From Atherinomorus stipes (lineage: Eukaryota > Chordata > Actinopteri > Atheriniformes > Atherinidae): DNA of 64,000 bases. Positions 41,301 to 52,496 of the stretch are shown piece by piece; within the stretch, counting starts at the first letter, position 1; the number at the start of each line of letters is the position of its first letter. The stretch spans positions 434,001-498,000 of the forward strand of contig JALJCO010009025.1 of NCBI GenBank assembly GCA_023101725.1. The letters are read 5' to 3'. The translations under genes were made by a program, and so were the position numbers. The notes beneath the pieces were generated by a model. The model saw only the letters and a list, made by a program, of their open reading frames with translations. It searched no databases and was not told the DNA's origin.

Positions 41301-43933
41301 AGAAAATAATTTTGAAGTTTAACATTAAGTCACTTGTGCTTTTTTTGTGCTGCTGTACACTTCATATGCTCTTTTTACATTTGCCAGGTATGTTGTGACC
41401 TTCAGTCCATTGATGGACACCAAGGAGGACCCTCAGGCCATCATCATATGGGACATCCTGACTGGACAGAAGAAGAGAGGTTTCCACTGCGAGAGCTCCG
41501 CTCACTGGCCCATATTCAAGTCAGAACACTATATTTCTTGTCTAAACTGCTCCATGCTCATGTTTGCTTCTTTTGCTGTGTTTGAATGTGTTTTAACCAT
41601 ATGTATGTTCTTTCAGATGGAGCCATGATGGGAAGTTTTTTGCCAGGATGACTCCAGACACGCTGAGCATTTATGAAACTCCTGTAAGTGCATCCAAAAG
41701 TCATACTTTTTAAAAAGTTATTTGTGCAGGTGATCTGAAAGGCATGTTTCTGCTGATTTCAGTCAATGGGCCTGCTGGACAAAAAAAGTCTCAAGATTAG
41801 TGGGATCAAGTAAGAGTTCTTGTTTCTCTCCTTTTTTAAAAAAAAAATTAAATTGCATTCTATAATGAAATCTTGCTGAGGATATGAGTGTCTGTGCACA
41901 AACAGGGACTTCTCGTGGTCTCCTGGTGACAACATCTTGGCGTTCTGGGTACCTGAGGACAAGGACATCCCAGCCAGGGTGACTCTGATGCAGTTGCCCT
42001 CCCGCCAGGAAATCCGTGTGCGGAATCTCTTCAATGTTGTTGACTGCAAACTGCACTGGCAGAGAAACGGAGACTATCTGTGTGTGAAAGTGGACAGGAC
42101 TCCCAAAGGGACACAGGTACTCGGAGCGGGAGGGAAATTACACATTTAATGTATAGAATGGAAAAAAATTGACACGTATGTTCTTTGTGTTCTGTTTCTT
42201 TTTCAGGGTGTTGTTACCAACTTTGAAATCTTCAGAATGAGAGAAAAACAGGTTCCTGTTGATGTGGTGGAGATGAAGGGTAAGAACCTATGAATGAATT
42301 TGCATACACTATATGCATGTCAATCTTGGCCACACGAATAATCCAATGCTCCTTTTTCATGTTTTCAGAAAGCATCATAGCGTTTGCTTGGGAGCCCAAT
42401 GGCAGCAAGTTTGCTGTTCTCCATGGAGAGTCTCCGAGAATCAACGCCTCCTTCTATCATGTCAAAAACAACGGCAAGATTGATCTCATAAGTGAGTAGA
42501 TCGGACAGATATTCAAACCTCTGACAAGATTTTGCCTCATATTACGTGTCCTGTAAACTTCCACTAAATGTGACTTTTGCAGAGATGTTTGACAAGCAGC
42601 AGGCCAACAGCATCTTCTGGAGCCCTCAGGGACAGTTTATGGTCCTGGCCGGACTCAGAAGGTCAGCTTTATGTGTGTGAAAGAGAAGAGAAAGACACAA
42701 GAAGCCGCTGATGATAAACTTTCTGACACCTCATATGAGAGCTAAGCTCCTGATTCCATTGTTAATCTGAGGCTTGTAGTATTTCTTTGATCAGTGCTGA
42801 TGAATGTCTTGATGCATGCGTGTAACCTGCCCTTTTGTGTTGGTGCAGTATGAATGGAGCACTCGCCTTTGTGGACACGTCAGACTGCACCATGATGAAC
42901 ATAGCCGAGCACTACATGGCATCTGATGTGGAGTGGGACCCAACCGGTCGATATGTCGTCACCTCCGTCTCCTGGTGGAGCCACAAGGTACGTACATGAC
43001 CCCTGATTTGTTGCTGCACCACTACATCGGGAGATGCGTAGAAGTTCCCGCTATACTCCCTTTGCCTAGGTGACATCCGTTTCTTTGCGTCTGTTTAGGT
43101 GGACAATGCATATTGGCTGTGGACATTCCAAGGCCGTCTCCTTCAGAAAAACAACAAAGACCGCTTCTGTCAGCTGCTCTGGAGACCCAGACCTCCCACT
43201 CTGCTCAGCGTAGATCAGATCAAGGTGCAGTTTTTTCTCTTAATTTATGCTATATATGCGATATGCTATATTTATGCAACACAAATATAAGACTATCTTT
43301 CTCTTGATTTATAACTTTAAACTTTTACTGCTCTCATCCAATTTCTTGCAGATGATCAAAAAGGATCTTAAGAAATACTCAAAGATCTTTGAGCAGAAGG
43401 ATCGTCTGAGCCAGTCAAAGGCGTCAAAGGTTTGTTCCTTTGCTTTAGCCTTTTTTCCTCAGTGTTGTGCTTTATTTTCTACTTTTTTCCAATCATTTCA
43501 TAAACAACAACAAAACCAGATAAACAGTTTTTTTGTTTAACATCTTTGGGGAAGTCATACAAACACGGTTGTTATGAAGCTGAATGCGTCTGTTGTGTGT
43601 GTGTGTGTGTGTGTGTGTGAGCATAGGAGCTGGTGGACAAGCGCAGGGCTATGATGGAAGAGTACCGTCGCTATCGTGAGACAGCGCAGCAAATCTATCA
43701 GGAACAGAAGAGCATTCGCCTTGAGCTCAGAGGAGGTGGGACATCGTTCTGCAGTATCATTTACCTTCACTTGCCTTTGTTTGTAGTTTTTTTTTCTTTC
43801 ATGTACATTGTGTCTACGTTTTCCTCATGCAGCAGTTGACACTGATGAGCTAGACAGCAACGTGGATGACTGGGAGGAGGAGACCATTGAGTTTTTTATC
43901 AACGAAGAAATCATTCCCCTTGGAGATCTGTAG
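38376..43933 (+). CDS. eif3b: Eukaryotic translation initiation factor 3 subunit B (eIF3b), complete, 18 coding exons
   Basis: Exons: 38376-38475, 39915-40107, 40222-40341, 40427-40484, 40589-40717, 40830-40987, 41388-41519, 41617-41683, 41763-41809, 41906-42116, 42207-42279, 42369-42491, 42583-42661, 42849-42987, 43099-43224, 43352-43429, 43627-43735, 43833-43933. Sum 2043 nt, 680 aa, every junction in phase. An in-frame TAA immediately precedes the start ATG. Acidic N-terminus ([20 protein letters not shown]); RRM about residues 60-140 (V-V-V-D-N-V-P ... K-G-Y-I-F-L-E-Y); a WD40-type beta-propeller from about 160 to 560 ([27 protein letters not shown]); and a C-terminal helical tail ending I-P-L-G-D-L. 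It is a core scaffold of cytoplasmic eIF3, holding eIF3a/g/i and contacting the 40S subunit. Human eIF3b is longer (814 aa) because of an extended N-terminus that fish lack. chst12 lies downstream on the same strand, as in human. Confidence 0.97.
43599..43619 (+). repeat. (GT)n microsatellite next to an eif3b acceptor
   Basis: A TG-dinucleotide run ends only about 7 bases before the 'catag' acceptor at 43626. It occupies the place of the usual polypyrimidine tract. Confidence 0.85.
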
Positions 43934-45830
43934 TCCCCTACGCAGGTAACACTTGCCATATGTAATGTACTTGGTGAGCATTGAATAAACTGGCTGGCTC
44001 TAAAAAGGAAAAAAACCCAAAACTGATGCAGTGATTAGCTTCTCATTCCATAAACGTATAACTTTTGGCCACTAGGAATAATAAACCTGAAACTCCTCAC
44101 AGGCCACACAACTGTAACAAAATCAAACTGTCTGTCCGTATTTTCGAGCCGTGTTTGCAGACCACTTTGGTCAGCTGACAGCAAAGTCATCGAGTCATAG
44201 CTAAGTACTCCAGGTGACGAGATCCAACGAGAGACGGATCTGCTCCTGCAAACTTACATTGTCTGGTTTTTTGAGGTGGGCAGCCTCCTTGGAGCACCGA
44301 CATGTGTCACGTGCTGTATATTGACCCCAGAAATCATCTGTTATTACTTGGATTAGGCCAATGTTTGGGTCAGAGGTTACACAGTACTCCATTAAGCAGC
44401 GATCGTATGATGATGGGAAAGATCTGTCTTTGTTTTAGTCATTCTTCACCAAGTAGCCTAAATGGAACAGATTGCTGAAACTTCTAAAATTGGGTTTTAA
44501 ACTGTGTAGTGCCTTATTACCTGGAAGGGATAGTGGTGAACCATCATCTTCCTCATCTCATAGAGGAAGAAATGTGGTCAGAGGGAAATTCTGAAGGATT
44601 ATGATCAAAGCTCACTTATGTTGGATGAGATCAAATGATGAAAATCAATGATACACCCATCATGTCTAATGATTTACAAGCCTGTAGAGCAGTGTTATGA
44701 TCTGGGGTTGCTTCAGCTGGTCAAGTGTAGGTTCAGCATTGCTTTGTGCCTGAAAAGTGAGGTCAGCTGACCTGAATGTACAGCCTAGTTCTCCAAAATC
44801 CCCCCTCTATATTCCTCATATTCCAATCCAAATATGGATTTGCCAAAACAAAGTTCAGACCTCAGCTATTCAGAATCTTCAGAAAGGACTTTAGGACTTT
44901 TACAGCAGTCTGACTCCATTGACAGAACACGGAGAAATGAACACAACTCTGGTTGGAAATAAATTCTATGGCATTGCATCAACTTTGCTACAATGAGGTG
45001 CGCTTACAAAATATTTTGTTGTGCCAGACAGTGTAGGTCCAATGTTACTGGTTTTATTGGAATAATTTAGAAATTAACTCAATAACAGGCTCAAACAACT
45101 ATAACTAAAAATATTTGAATGTTCAGTCTTTTAATCAGGTGTTTTTTCTTACAGTCCATCCATTTTTGTGTGGAAGGAGGGGAGAAGGACGGCGTCATTG
45201 ATTGGAGGACGACGACCACACTGTGAATCTTGGGTTCATCTTGAGCCTCAATTTTCAACTTCCGTGGCATCATCAAAGCCCGCCACACTGAGGGACAAGA
45301 GAAGATATTTTGCATCATATATTTTCTCTTTGTCTTTCATCATCTACCCCATTTTCTTCTCTGTGGAACTTGATATTCACTAATACTGCCTCCTTTTTTC
45401 TAGTCATTGGTTGGAAGTAATCAACTTTCAGCCCCATATTGTTGGACATTTTTTCCTCTTGGGGTTGTTTCAGATCCAGCCACATCATGCTAGTGTGTTA
45501 CTACAGGGCAGCACAGAGTGCCATAACAGTGCAAGATGGAGGTGTTCAGACTAAACACATAGCCTTGTCAATTAATGTGCTGATGTGGCATTATAGTGGC
45601 CTGTATCCTCCTCCTTTCAGACTCTGCTTTCACACAGGGAGGGGGTGCGCAGTGGGAATAACTTTAAATAAAACATTCAAAAACAATTACTCTCTGGCTC
45701 TGGCTCTGTTTTTATATTGCAATGTCAACATCTTATGGGTGTTCTTTTTTTTTATTTTGGGCCCGTTTGTGTTTTCTTTTTCTCAAAAATAAAATGTTAC
45801 TAAAAAATCTAATGTGTCAATACCTTGCCA
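43934..45830 (+). other. eif3b 3' UTR, probably spliced
   Basis: After the stop TAG (43931-43933) the sequence 'acgcag|gtaaca' makes a good donor at 43946. A strong acceptor, 'gttttttcttacag', ends at 45154. A final non-coding exon from 45155 would reach the AATAAA at 45667-45672 (a second lies near 45788). Splicing after the stop is inferred; a transcript could also end earlier, at AATAAA near 43983. The intervening sequence holds a decayed Tc1 fragment. Confidence 0.55.
44400..45035 (+). mobile_element. Decayed Tc1/mariner fragment, same family as 20328-21215
   Basis: Shared blocks with the 20.3-kb copy include 'ggatagtgg(t)gaaccatc', 'aggaagaaatgtgg' and 'gttatgatctggggttgctt'. The right end, 'gccagacagtgta', corresponds to the terminal repeat there. 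The left end was not found. Confidence 0.65.
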
Positions 45831-46103
45831 CACCTACCTTACCTGAGTTGTCATCCTTTTGCGAGTCAAAATCTAAATATGTTGACATACATAATTTCAT
45901 ATTTTATTTAAAAAATGTTTTTTTTAGTCAGATATCCTATTGAAACGTCACCACAAGCATGATGGTGATGACATTTTACAGTTTTTAGCCAACTGTGCTA
46001 CAATGGTAGAGTTAACATAAATAATCTTTTGACTAGATAGAGCTGTACAGTGTTTTGATATTAATCTGAAGTTTTTGCACAAAAATCTGTAAATATCTAT
46101 AAA

Positions 46104-46236
46104 CTTGGCCCTGCGACAGACTGGTGACCTGTCCAGGGTGTACCCCGCCTGTCTCCTGATAATAGCTGGGATAGGCTCCAGCAACCCCCGCGACCCTGAA
46201 CTGGATAAGCGGTACAGAAAATGACTGACTGACTGA
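46104..46236 (+). mobile_element. L2/Maui-type LINE 3' tail
   Basis: 'gcgacagactggtgacctgt', 'ccagggtgtaccccgcctgt', 'gctgggataggctccagcaa' and 'ccgcgaccctgaactggata' form the well-known fish LINE 3' end, followed by a (TGAC)n-like tail. Only the end is present. Confidence 0.8.
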
Positions 46237-47797
46237 TCTATAAACTACAAGCTGTTCGGTGATGACTTGCAATAAAAATATGTAAGTTGTCTGTATAAAT
46301 AAGAAAAAAACTTGCTGCTCCAGAAATAATTATATCTTTCTTCCTTCTGTCCAGCATGTGCTTGAGTGGCAGCATAAACTGACACAGGCAGTTAAAAAAT
46401 CAGGTTTAAAATAAACTTTATTGATCTAAAAGCATTTAACATGGTGGTAATGACAGCAATACTAAGGGACTGACATATATTTTTTTAGAAATTAATCAAT
46501 GGATTAGACTTTTTTGTCAAATATGATAAGAAATCACTCATTCTATTGTATTTTAAGGAATTTATCCAAAGAACTGACAATTTTATCATTTTTTTAATAG
46601 AAAGATAAAGCACTGCATATCTAAAACCTATTCCGGGATGGAGGGAAAACAGTACAGCTCCATAAAAATATCTAAAAATGTTGAAAAATGCTTTAATGAA
46701 CGTGAAATTTTAGACAGACATGAGAAATTTTGTATAATCACCACTGGTTATAGACATTAATGTAGCCCATTCCAATTGGATATTTCACCTGTAGGATGTT
46801 TTGTGGAAGTTCTACAGTTAACCAACATACAGAGAATGAACAGTGCTTGCTAAGAAATCTGAACTTTTGCTGTTTCAAGTTAAAATGTGTTGTGAAGAGG
46901 CCTGTCAATACTGTATACATAAACCAGTTATGTCCATGAGGTTAAAAAAAAAATGGGATCCATACTGTATAGTCTCAACAGAAAAGTAACCTGAGGTTGT
47001 CCTGGAGTGTTTCACACCAGGATGTTTGCCATAGATCCTCTGGGTCTTGTGGGTTGTGTGGTGGGGTTTTATGGATTTGGCAGTAAGTGTTAAACTTCAG
47101 TTGAACCTGAGAGACTGCATATAGGCGCCTGAGCTTCTTTCTTGGATGACAGCCCTTCGATCCTTAGAGTTTAGCAGTTTCTACATGGTAGACTTGCCCC
47201 TTGGTGTTTCCTGCACTCTTCCCGGAAGCTGTCTGTCTTTATCTGCAGTAATGTGCTGTGGCCCTGGAGGAAGAAGGAAGCGACCCAGAGCACACAGCCA
47301 AGGTGAACCTCTTTTGCGCAGTGTGATTGAATAAAATCTACACAAACCCACAGAAATGGGAAATGGTAAACGGCAATAAAATCAAATTAGTATAAAGTGG
47401 TGCCAAAGATGACACAAAAAAGTAGCAGCTAATACCTAAAACAGAAAAATGTCTACAGTTAAATTACATCAGTAACTAAGTGAGGGACAGTTGAAGAGAA
47501 AACGGGTATGAAGGAGCAAACACCTGCTTTTATCTCCATCTGGAAGCTGCAAAGTACTTCTCAAAATCCAGGAAAGATCCTGAACAGCTACACTATCAAA
47601 TCTCCAAGGGGGGGTTTATTCTGATGTTCAGGATCCTTCAAGGGCCTCGCTCTGCAATCACTGGAAATTCAAAGGTGTCTGTGTATCCTTTGTAATCTCA
47701 AAACCTCTCTGACACTTGAGGATGTCCTGATGAAGGGTGGATCAGGGTAAGGGTAATTGCGTTTAAAGTTTTCTGTTTGTTTTCATTGTATTTGTTG
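46237..47797. other. Intergenic spacer, nothing recognised
   Basis: AT-rich. Short open frames (such as 47146-47334) show no family similarity. Confidence 0.5.
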
Positions 47798-48287
47798 CCA
47801 ACAATTTGTTAGGCCCAAAACTGCAGCTAGTTTACACTGAGCAGGGCCCCAGAAGAGCCCTTCGTTCCACTGGACAACTTCTTTTGGAAGTCCCAAGGAC
47901 TAATTTGAAGCAGTGGAGTGACCACTCATTCTCACTTGCTGGCCCAAGACTGTGGAGCTCACTGCCTTTCTACATCCGTCTCACTAATGAACCAAGCATT
48001 TTCAATCTAAGTCAAATAATTTTGTTGTTTAGCTTTTAATTCTAACTCGCCTAATCCTTTAAATTTGATGTCTTTTATAAACACTGCACTCTCCCGAGAA
48101 ACCTGTTCTGATTTTCTGATTTTTTTTTTATTGCTTTTAATCACTTTGCTCTTTTATTTCCATTTTTTTTAACTGCATTTTATAGAATATGTTTGTTTCG
48201 TTATCTGTCTATGACCCCTACTTTAAAGCACTTTGCGTATTCGTTGATTACTGTAAAGAGCAATATAAATAAACTTGATTTGATTGT
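47798..48287 (+). mobile_element. LINE 3' end (ORF2 C-terminus plus 3' UTR)
   Basis: The frame at 47806-48039 contains R-S-T-G-Q-L-L-L-E-V-P-R-T-N-L-K and A-G-P-R-L-W-S-S-L-P-F-Y-I-R-L, the common C-terminal block of fish non-LTR ORF2 proteins. It is followed by a UTR ending 'taaagagcaatataaataaa' and a short tail. Strongly 5'-truncated, so inactive. Confidence 0.75.
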
Positions 48288-48984
48288 AAAGATTACATTT
48301 TTTCCTGCATTCAGACGGAGACTCAGGTGCTTTGGTGCAAAGACTGAGGACATGAAGACACTGTTGATGTTACTCTGAATGGCATTAACTTGGTTTAGGA
48401 CTACATTGAGGAGCCTTGGAGTTTTTTTTGTCTATTTACTTATGTATAAAAGAGGTTTCTAGGACTGCCTTCTTTCGCCGATATAATAGTGCCAAAATTG
48501 GGAACACCTCTCCAAACGGTGCAGAAAAACTAGTCCATGCATGCTCTTGACTGCAGAACTAATGCCAAATCTTCAGCTACACATGCTGTGTGTGTAACGG
48601 AGCAGAAGAGGACAAACATTTCTAAATGTCTTTGCAGAAACTCCAGTTTTACCTTAAAAAGCCTCAAACCAGCAGCAATTTTTTTTCTTACCCGTTACTT
48701 CAAAATAACGGGAACTCACCAAGTAACCTTCAGTGATTGACGGTTTAAACTGCCTTGGATGCCAAAATTAATTGAAAATCAGACACAAATGTCACATTTT
48801 CTCCACTAAACTGCAGCTTTTTGACTCAAAGTTATAGTGAATTTTCACTTTGAGGTAGAGAGACACATTTGCTGTCTGTCCCAGCAGAAAACGGGCGGGA
48901 GAAAAGCAAAGGTCCTTAAAGCTTGTGTGGAGTCAGGGCGGCATAATCATGGTCCTCTATTTGAGCCTAGAAAGGCACAAATGC

Positions 48985-50500
48985 TCATTTTATGCATTAT
49001 GTTTTATTAGAAGGAATGAGAACACAATGAGATGAAATTCCTTAGCGAAGAAAATGGAGAGCAATAGTGTAAATGATTTCTGGAAAGAAATCAAAAGAAT
49101 GAATAATATAAAAACACTCTTGCTGAATAATATTGATGGTGTTAGTGGTCTTGGGGAAATCACTAGAATGTGGCAAAAAACATTGTGAGCTGTTTAACCG
49201 TCAAGAATTCCTCTTTTGTAGCGGATGAAATTAATATTAAGGAAGATAATATAATTTCTTCACAAGATATATATGACACAATAAAAGAACTAAAGGCCAA
49301 TAAAGCATGTGGGATGGATAAGATATATACCGAACATTTTAAATTTGCTAGTAGAAAGCTTTGTCCTCTGCTCGCTATCTGTTTTACAGGATTCTTAGTT
49401 CATGGGATTCTGACAGAATCTATGATACTGGTTATGTTAGTACTCATTATAAAAGACAAAACTGGAAAGATAAATAGCAGGGATGATTATCGGCCAATAG
49501 CACTATCCAGTATTTTCTCCAGCGTCTTTGACAAAAACATTTTAAATAGGATGGAACGTTTTATTATAACCTCTGATAATCAGTTTGGTTTTAAATCTAA
49601 ACATAGTACTGATACTGTATGTGTATTTATGCCTTAAAGGAGATTCTTGATTTGTATAATAGACACAATTCTGCTATTTTTATGTGTTTCATTGATGCCA
49701 CTAAAGCATTTGATCATGTAAATCATGAAAAATTATTTTACTATTTTATTTTAATTTTGGCTTTTTGGTACGCACATCAGTCCGTGCACATAAAATGGGG
49801 AAACTGTGTGTCTGCCCTCTTTAATGTGTGTAATGGGGTTAGACAGGGGAGTATTCTGTCTCCTCTCCTGTTTAACGTCTATATGGATGATTTGTCCAAG
49901 TTATTGAATGAATGTGTAACAGGATGTGGGGTTGCTGATTCCACCGTGAATCGTCTGATGTTTGCAGATGATTTAATAATCTTCTCTCCATATAGTGCTG
50001 GCCTTCAACAGTTACTGAGGGTCTGCTCTCAATATGGTGAAGAGTCTGACATCAATTATAGTGCGGAGAAAAGTAAACTCTTGATTGCCAGAAGTAAAGA
50101 AGTGGTTAAATATTCAGGGCATTAAATATGTGATGATTTGTCTGATGATATGGGTATTAATAGACAATGTTGTGTTATGTACGCACAAGTCAATATGTTG
50201 AAACGCAAATTTGATATGTGCACCATTCCAGTAAAGATCAGACTTTTTAAAACCTACTGTACCTCAAAGTACACTGCCCATCTGTGGAGGAGTTACAGAA
50301 AAGGTATGATGCAGAAACTCACTGTTGCATACAATGATGAAATGAGGCTACTGCTAAAAATGCCAAGATGGAGCAGTGCAAGCCAAATGTTTGTTGGCGC
50401 TGGTGTACCCACTCTCCAGGCCACGCTGCGGAACTTTATGTACTGTATAGATTTGTGTGTAGGTTGCAGGACTCCACAAAGAGTGGTCTCTTACTGACCA
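48985..50500 (+). pseudogene. Non-LTR retrotransposon reverse transcriptase, broken by frameshifts
   Basis: The frames at 49055-49188, 49170-49637, 49619-50125 and 50138-50497 are consecutive parts of one reverse transcriptase. Visible motifs: K-A-N-K-A-C-G-M-D-K-I (RT 0/1), Y-R-P-I-A-L-S-S-I-F, C-F-I-D-A-T-K-A-F-D-H-V-N-H (motif A with its Asp), G-V-R-Q-G-S-I-L-S-P-L-L-F-N-V-Y-M-D-D-L (motif B) and M-F-A-D-D-L-I-I-F-S (catalytic A-D-D). Frameshifts near 49180, 49620 and 50125 and missing residues between motifs A and B show it is dead. No endonuclease domain is seen upstream. It belongs among vertebrate LINEs; the clade is not certain. Confidence 0.85.
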
Positions 50501-50554
50501 CACATTGAGCTCTGTCAGATGTGTGTCACAGTTGTGGAAACAATGGTGTTTTAG

Positions 50555-50930
50555 TCAGAATTCTGAATTCTGACTTTTGGGGAGATTTTTCAAGAGAGTT
50601 TTTATTCACATTTCTGAAAAACGTCAGAATTCTTATTTTGCCAGATTTTTATTTATTTTATTTTTTTTTTTTGTCAAGAGAATTTTTTTTATTTCTGGAA
50701 AAAAGCAAAACATAAAAAAAAGATTTTGGGGAAAATTTTTCTCTTTTTTTTTTTTTTTATTTCTGGAAAGAAAAAAAAAATCAGAATTCTGACTTTTCTT
50801 CCGAAACATTTAAAAAATTTCTGGAGTTCTTTTTTTCTGAAAAAAAAAAAAACTTGTGAGGAAAAAAGTTGAATTATGATTTTTTCAGAAAACTTATTTC
50901 CAGCAATTTCTTTGGTGTTAAAACAAAAAA
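50555..50930 (+). repeat. Degenerate tandem repeat around a 'cagaattctgactttt' unit, with A/T homopolymers
   Basis: 'gtcagaattctgaattctga', 'gtcagaattctta' and 'tcagaattctgactttt' recur between long T and A runs and 'ttctggaaaaaa' phrases. It directly follows the LINE fragment and may be its tail or an unrelated low-complexity repeat. Confidence 0.6.
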
Positions 50931-51341
50931 GCAAGATACAAGAGCTTCAGACAGTTCCTGATGAACAGTTAGACTCTACCTAGACCAGCAGGTCCAGCTG
51001 AGCGGTTCCTCTCTCATCCAGTGAAGCACCACTCTGACTGACCAGCGGGCAGAAGTTCAGACACGGATCTCATTCAGGCAGTGGAACACCTGAGGACAGA
51101 GGCGTTTACAGCTTAGCTATTTATTTGGAGACTTCTACGAACAGTAACTGTGATAAAAGGCAGATTTTCCTCCATTTTGATGAAACAAGTTGACAGCTGG
51201 TGTAAAAACTGTTGAGCATAAAAGTAACTGATCTAACGGTGTAGTGCAAAATTCATGGTGGGACTTTTTTCACTTTCTAATTGCAAAGAAATGTGAAATG
51301 AGATGCAAACTTACAGCTTGGAAGGACTCCAAACAAGCACC

Positions 51342-51957
51342 TTAAAGGGACACTGTGTAACAATTGTATATCGCAAGCAACTCGCTAGTACTTTTCATGC
51401 TGCGTTCGTGTGACACCGGGCAGACAGACGACAGCCTCTGCATGTGAGGGCATAAACAAGCTTCTCTGTGAAGACGTGGTCTGTCAGTTACAGTGACTTC
51501 AGTCCACATCTGATATGTTGTCATGGCGATGTCGTATTGTTTTCCCTGACCCATGTTTTACGTCTTTCTCTCGGCTTCTGTGATTGAAATTACATCTGGT
51601 TTGTTACTGACGGCCGTCTGCCCGACTGCACGTGAACGCAGCATCAGTGTAAAGTTCGGTTCCTCCTCACTGCACCGCGGTGACTGAGCTGACAACTCCG
51701 GTGTCTCCGGCGAGTTTCTGTAGTTTCCTACTGTCACGCTTCTACTGAACATTAAAACATGGCGACACGACATGGTAGCCACCATGAGCCGACCCATTCC
51801 ATGTAGATATGAATGATACGAACGGCAAATTCAGAACTTAGAGGAGCACTTCAGTTTGTTGATGGGAGTGATTACTGATCAATGGAAAAACACTATTGAA
51901 CCAAATGATCAATTTTTGTGAATATATAACAGGAGAACTTACACAATATCCCTTTAA
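51342..51957. mobile_element. TTAA-flanked MITE, family D, about 616 bp
   Basis: TTAA at 51342-51345 is followed by AGGGACACTGTGTAA. The right end, TTACACAATATCCCT, runs straight into TTAA at 51954-51957. Two mismatches separate the arms. No coding potential. Its right TTAA is also the left TTAA of the next element. Confidence 0.8.
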
Positions 51958-52496
51958 AGGTACAGTATGTAAAAAAATCATAGGTCAATGGCAGAAAAAT
52001 GTGACACATAATTCAAAACTTTGTTTCTATTGATGTGTAATTGCTGCACTAGAATAGCTGTTATATGTTCATTTTCTTAGAATGAGTAATTTATATCTAC
52101 TTGCTGGGGGGTGCACATATGGAGGCTTCCATATTTGTTTCACCATTTTTACTACGGTGTCCCTGAATGGAAAAAACAATGTGTATGAAGTGAGAACCCA
52201 CTGAACTTTCACTGCTTTATCAGCTTTGTTTAATGGGAGTTAAAGCACTGTTTAGGATCAGTAATGCCTTAAAAGACATTAGAAAAAATGTTATTCATAG
52301 TAAAGTCATACCCGAGACCACTGGATCCACTCACAAATGAAAACATCTTTATGTCTGGGAGAATTTTGGCCACTAACAGCCACCATACATTCACAACAGT
52401 ACTGGAATACGCAGTCATTTAAAAGAAAACATCTTTTCTTTCAAATGCCCATCTTTACCACAAAATGTCAGTAATTCTTACATACTGTACCTTTAG
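51954..52496. mobile_element. TTAA-flanked MITE, family A, copy 2
   Basis: Same family as 33954-34486 and in the same orientation. The right end reads 'catactgtaccttta' with TTAG in place of TTAA at 52493-52496. No open frame. Confidence 0.85.

Noticed and set aside
48985..50500. Host gene with reverse-transcriptase domain
   Set aside because: Frameshifts, no introns and LINE-type motif order; it is a dead retrotransposon.
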